From positions 19,846,963-19,910,962 of the forward strand of contig NC_057792.1 of the NCBI RefSeq assembly GCF_014905175.1: 64,000 nucleotides of DNA, read 5' to 3'. The notes under the pieces were generated by a model, which did not search any database, was not told the DNA's origin, and saw only the letters and a list, made by a program, of their open reading frames with translations. Of the stretch, positions 60,001 through 64,000 are shown in pieces. The position numbers were made by a program, and so were the translations under genes. Position 1 is the stretch's first letter. The number at the start of each line of letters is the position of its first letter. The DNA comes from Aphidius gifuensis (Eukaryota; Arthropoda; Insecta; Hymenoptera; Braconidae).

Positions 60001-63000
60001 TTAAAACTTTTAATATTAGTTTAGTCAACGGCCACGGTACATTGAGACGTAATTCCCAGGTACTACCTCGAGGTCCTAGAGTTACTCTCACGTTGAACGC
60101 AGTGAACAAAAAAATTATATAAAGCAGTCCCTATACTTCTATGCTCTCTCGTATCTACGCTTAGCTAATCTTTAATCTGCATTGAAGTTCATTTAGTTAT
60201 AAAAATAAATTTTCATTTTCCCTCATGCTCATTCCAATCTTGCTCATCTAAATCTATTTCTTATAGACATAACAATCTGTTTCAAAAGTGAAAAAAAAAA
60301 AACAGAAAAAGCAAAAAATTTTTATCGAAGAAAAAAAATACTATACATACAATGCTACAAATGGAAGAGGAAAACAATTGAACAAAATAATTCCAGACTT
60401 TCCGGTCTCTCTGTACCAGGATTCTGGGTTATATGCCCGCCTCTTCTATAGTTTGATGCGTGAGTATATACGTACTCAAGCCTTATACAAGCAAGAAAAC
60501 TTTTACATTCACTACCACTGTGATCCTCAAACTCATGAGTCTACATTCATTCTAGAAGGGTGAGGTACTAAAGAGGAAGGAGGAAAGGGCTCTAATCTAA
60601 CTCCTCACGTATAGCCGTTCTCCGTCGATGCCTCCACTCCTAGCCATTCTCGACCACCACCACCACCATCACCATCAGCTTCGTCGCTTCTTTTGCTCAG
60701 CAACCTACCATCTCCTTCTCGTCTATCTCTTCTCACTCGTGTGTCGTTTGTTGCTTAGGGTGACGGGTAGAAATTTGTCATTCTATCTTAGATTCTGATT
60801 ATACCTATATACTACATCATATCAATGCTAGTAAACAAATGTGATTTTCGGATAGCCCGGGAAGTAAGTAAGTACTACTTTTTTTTGAGAATGTAAAAAT
60901 TACAAGAAAATGAATACAGTTAAATTTATCGAAAAAAATTGTATCAATCATTAACCATTATCTTAAAATCTTAGAACTTTTTTTTTACATCAATAGGGTT
61001 TGTATTTAAAAAATTATGCTCTCACTAAAATTCAGGACCCTGAGTCTTCAAGATCACTTCCATTTAAGTTTGTATATCTCTTTGCGTAGGAACCTGATGT
61101 CGAAGAGACGATAGACTTTGTTCTTGTTCTTGCAAAGTACTTTAGAGAATTCTGACCTTCCGCACACCCGTTGACCATGGTATACGATACGCTAGTTTTG
61201 CACGATTTGGCACTATGACGTCATGCCATCGACATGACTACGGATTTGTTATGGCAAAATAGTTATTCTTTCTTTTTGCGATAATCACCAAGTTCACAAG
61301 TTATACGAAACAAACTTCTTGTGAAGGTTACCATGAACTTGGCTTCTTCGTAAATTGAGTTGCAAACGATATTCAAAGTTTTCTAATTATTTCCTCGGGA
61401 ACATTATGAATCAAAAAGGCTACGAACAATGTTAATTTATTTTTATTTTGCTGGTTTTGGTGTGAAGAAAGCCGAGAAGAAGGATAAAGGCAAAAGGGAG
61501 GAGGATCGTTACCCAAAGTTCAAACTTGGTTGTTCACTGCCACTAACAAGATTTGTCATAAGACAGTTTTCAGTAGTGTCTAGGTCTTGCGATGTGTTAC
61601 ATCTTGTGAATCCATAGACCTCATAGTTTTCGATAATAAAGTATGAATTACTTTTTTCTCAGATCAATATTGTATCGACTGTGTCGTAATAATGAAAAAC
61701 TTTGAATATAATTTTATTGAATCGTGTTCATTGTAATGAAATAACTATTTGAATAAGCAACTGATATAATAGTGAATGGCTGGATTTCGAAATTTTTAGT
61801 GTTTACTGAGGATATATTACGTATTTTTACGAGTGAGGTGAACATATAGGTATATAATAACGTGGTACTTCACTACTTTTGAGGTGGACTGATTAGTTCT
61901 TGTGAAATGCAAAAAAATATATATGAACAACAAGGAACATAGCAGAGAAAAGGATAAAAGAGCGTGAATTAAAGTAATCAAAAAACTGCGAAAGAAATGC
62001 GTGGGTGGTGACGAAATGCGAGTAAAAAGGCTAGGTGGGTGATTGGGATGAGATGATGGTGGGGCTAAGCCAGAGTGGCAAAGAGGTTGAGAGGTAGAAC
62101 AGAGGTTCGTCGAATCAGATTCAACGATGGGGGTTGGGCTACCGCGCCCTCACAGTCTCAGTCCTCACCAGAGTTTTATATGCTCTCACCTCCCACTCAC
62201 TGATTCCCTCCTTGGAGAACAAGCACCAGTGCCTAGTCCAACCATCAACATCCTTATCCTCTTTTCCACCTATGTTCTCGTGTGCACTCGTTTACCGTAG
62301 ACTATCTCTCTTCGTTTGCAACCTCCTCCCAGCAGCTGCCCAAGACGAGAGCCCGCAGGATATTTTGTCGATAAGAGTTGAGATTGTCGTCAGGTCAACC
62401 TTTCTACAAGCATTTAAATAAGGTTCTTTTAATGTGTAACAGTGTTCTCGTGACAAACTTTAGACCAAAAATAGTAGAGAGTCCACAGAAAGAAAAAATC
62501 TTTAAAAATCGAAAAAAGTTATCGTCATAGTTAAAAAATTACATCGTGCTTGTATGATTTTGGATTTCTTCTATTCCAGTGAGTTACCAAAAAAAGACTA
62601 TTCTCTCTACCAGGGTTGTTTTTTTTTCATCGTTTTCTGTTATGACCCTTGGACCATTCGATAGCAATGAAGAAGAAGCTGCATAGCAAGTCATTGTAAG
62701 TAGAAAAAAGATTTGTAGCTCAAATAAAGATAAAAAAAAAAAAATGTAAGAAAAGCACTCTAGAAAGAGATGGGTTAAGATCGAATATTGTAGAAACGGA
62801 GACTGCGGGAATTATTTGACGGTCTTCTGGACCATTGATTTTTGACTATGAAATTTTAAAATATCGCTTTATACCGCACGATGTCACCGACAGAAAATTC
62901 GCAAAAAGTGTCTTCATCTGACCACTATCGTCGTAACTTGTTTTAAGAAAAGAGCTGATCGAGTCCTATACTATTTCTTGTCAAATCAATTTGTCGAAAA

Positions 63001-63018
63001 TTACATACAGCATTGAAA
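60001..63018. other. Mixed-composition non-coding DNA
   Basis: GC-richer stretches at 60360-60760 and 61980-62400 have short open frames without recognisable domains. A CAC/CAT tract lies at 60652-60676. No exon could be supported. Confidence 0.4.

Positions 63019-64000
<982 letters not shown>

Noticed and set aside
60288..60563. 91-codon + strand ORF starting with a Lys-rich run
   Set aside because: The start is an A-run artefact and the rest shows no recognised motif or acceptor.
61429..61617. 62-codon + strand ORF with a KKAEKKDKGKREED stretch
   Set aside because: The Lys/Glu-rich part comes from a purine tract; no convincing splice sites and no family match.
62134..62421. 95-codon + strand ORF in a GC-richer islet
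   Set aside because: Non-ATG start, Ser/Leu-rich from pyrimidine tracts, no splice context.

Overview
The window is AT-rich arthropod nuclear DNA, most likely from an insect. The evidence is an intron-split slingshot phosphatase gene with insect-like architecture, GT-AG introns, many ATT/AT microsatellites, several fold-back (MITE-like) elements and a Helitron. The overall look (strong AT richness, short introns inside the gene, GC-richer islets in AT-rich flanks) would fit Hymenoptera such as a parasitoid wasp, but that is inference; no species marker is present. There is no bacterial operon structure, CRISPR array or rRNA gene.

Region 1 (1-7800): the 3' part of one gene on the + strand, the cofilin phosphatase Slingshot (ssh). 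Seven exons (859-914, 1596-1755, 2158-2336, 2586-2651, 3162-3356, 3437-3706, 3785-6410) join in one frame and encode 1183 residues. These cover the SSH-N region, a DEK_C domain, the dual-specificity phosphatase domain with the HCKMGVSRSA active site, and a long Ser-rich tail. The initiator exon lies upstream of the window. Intron 4 carries a palindromic element, and intron 6 is almost entirely an (ATT)12 microsatellite abutting the 3' splice site.

Region 2 (7800-39600): no recognisable conserved gene. It is AT-rich DNA interrupted by GC-richer islets (for example 9690-9960, 10320-10400, 12160-12760, 17050-17480, 17640-18200, 32440-32740). It holds a candidate spliced exon at 13962-14124, a candidate small secreted peptide ORF on the minus strand (16844-17038), fold-back elements near 8010-8204 and 34539-34711, tRNA-like fragments, and a TGATCA motif cluster (18734-18868).

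Region 3 (39600-48000): a 1498-bp non-autonomous Helitron (39623-41120, minus orientation) with canonical ends and nine internal minisatellite units, a dispersed repeat pair, an isolated block encoding a transmembrane segment and basic tail (45966-46198), and a large palindromic element with a 59-bp tandem duplication (47384-47776).

Region 4 (48000-64000): mostly featureless AT-rich sequence with a candidate terminal exon (56245-56405), another palindromic element (59306-59540), a His/Pro-codon-like CAC tract and a roughly 311-bp perfect (ATT)n array at 63019-63329.

Only ssh is firmly identified. The candidate exons at 13962, 45966 and 56245 have compatible splice phases and could belong to one long-intron gene on the + strand, but this is a hypothesis. 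I did not find a convincing novel multi-gene system; the best leads are the transmembrane block at 45966 with its adjacent second open frame, and the Helitron.
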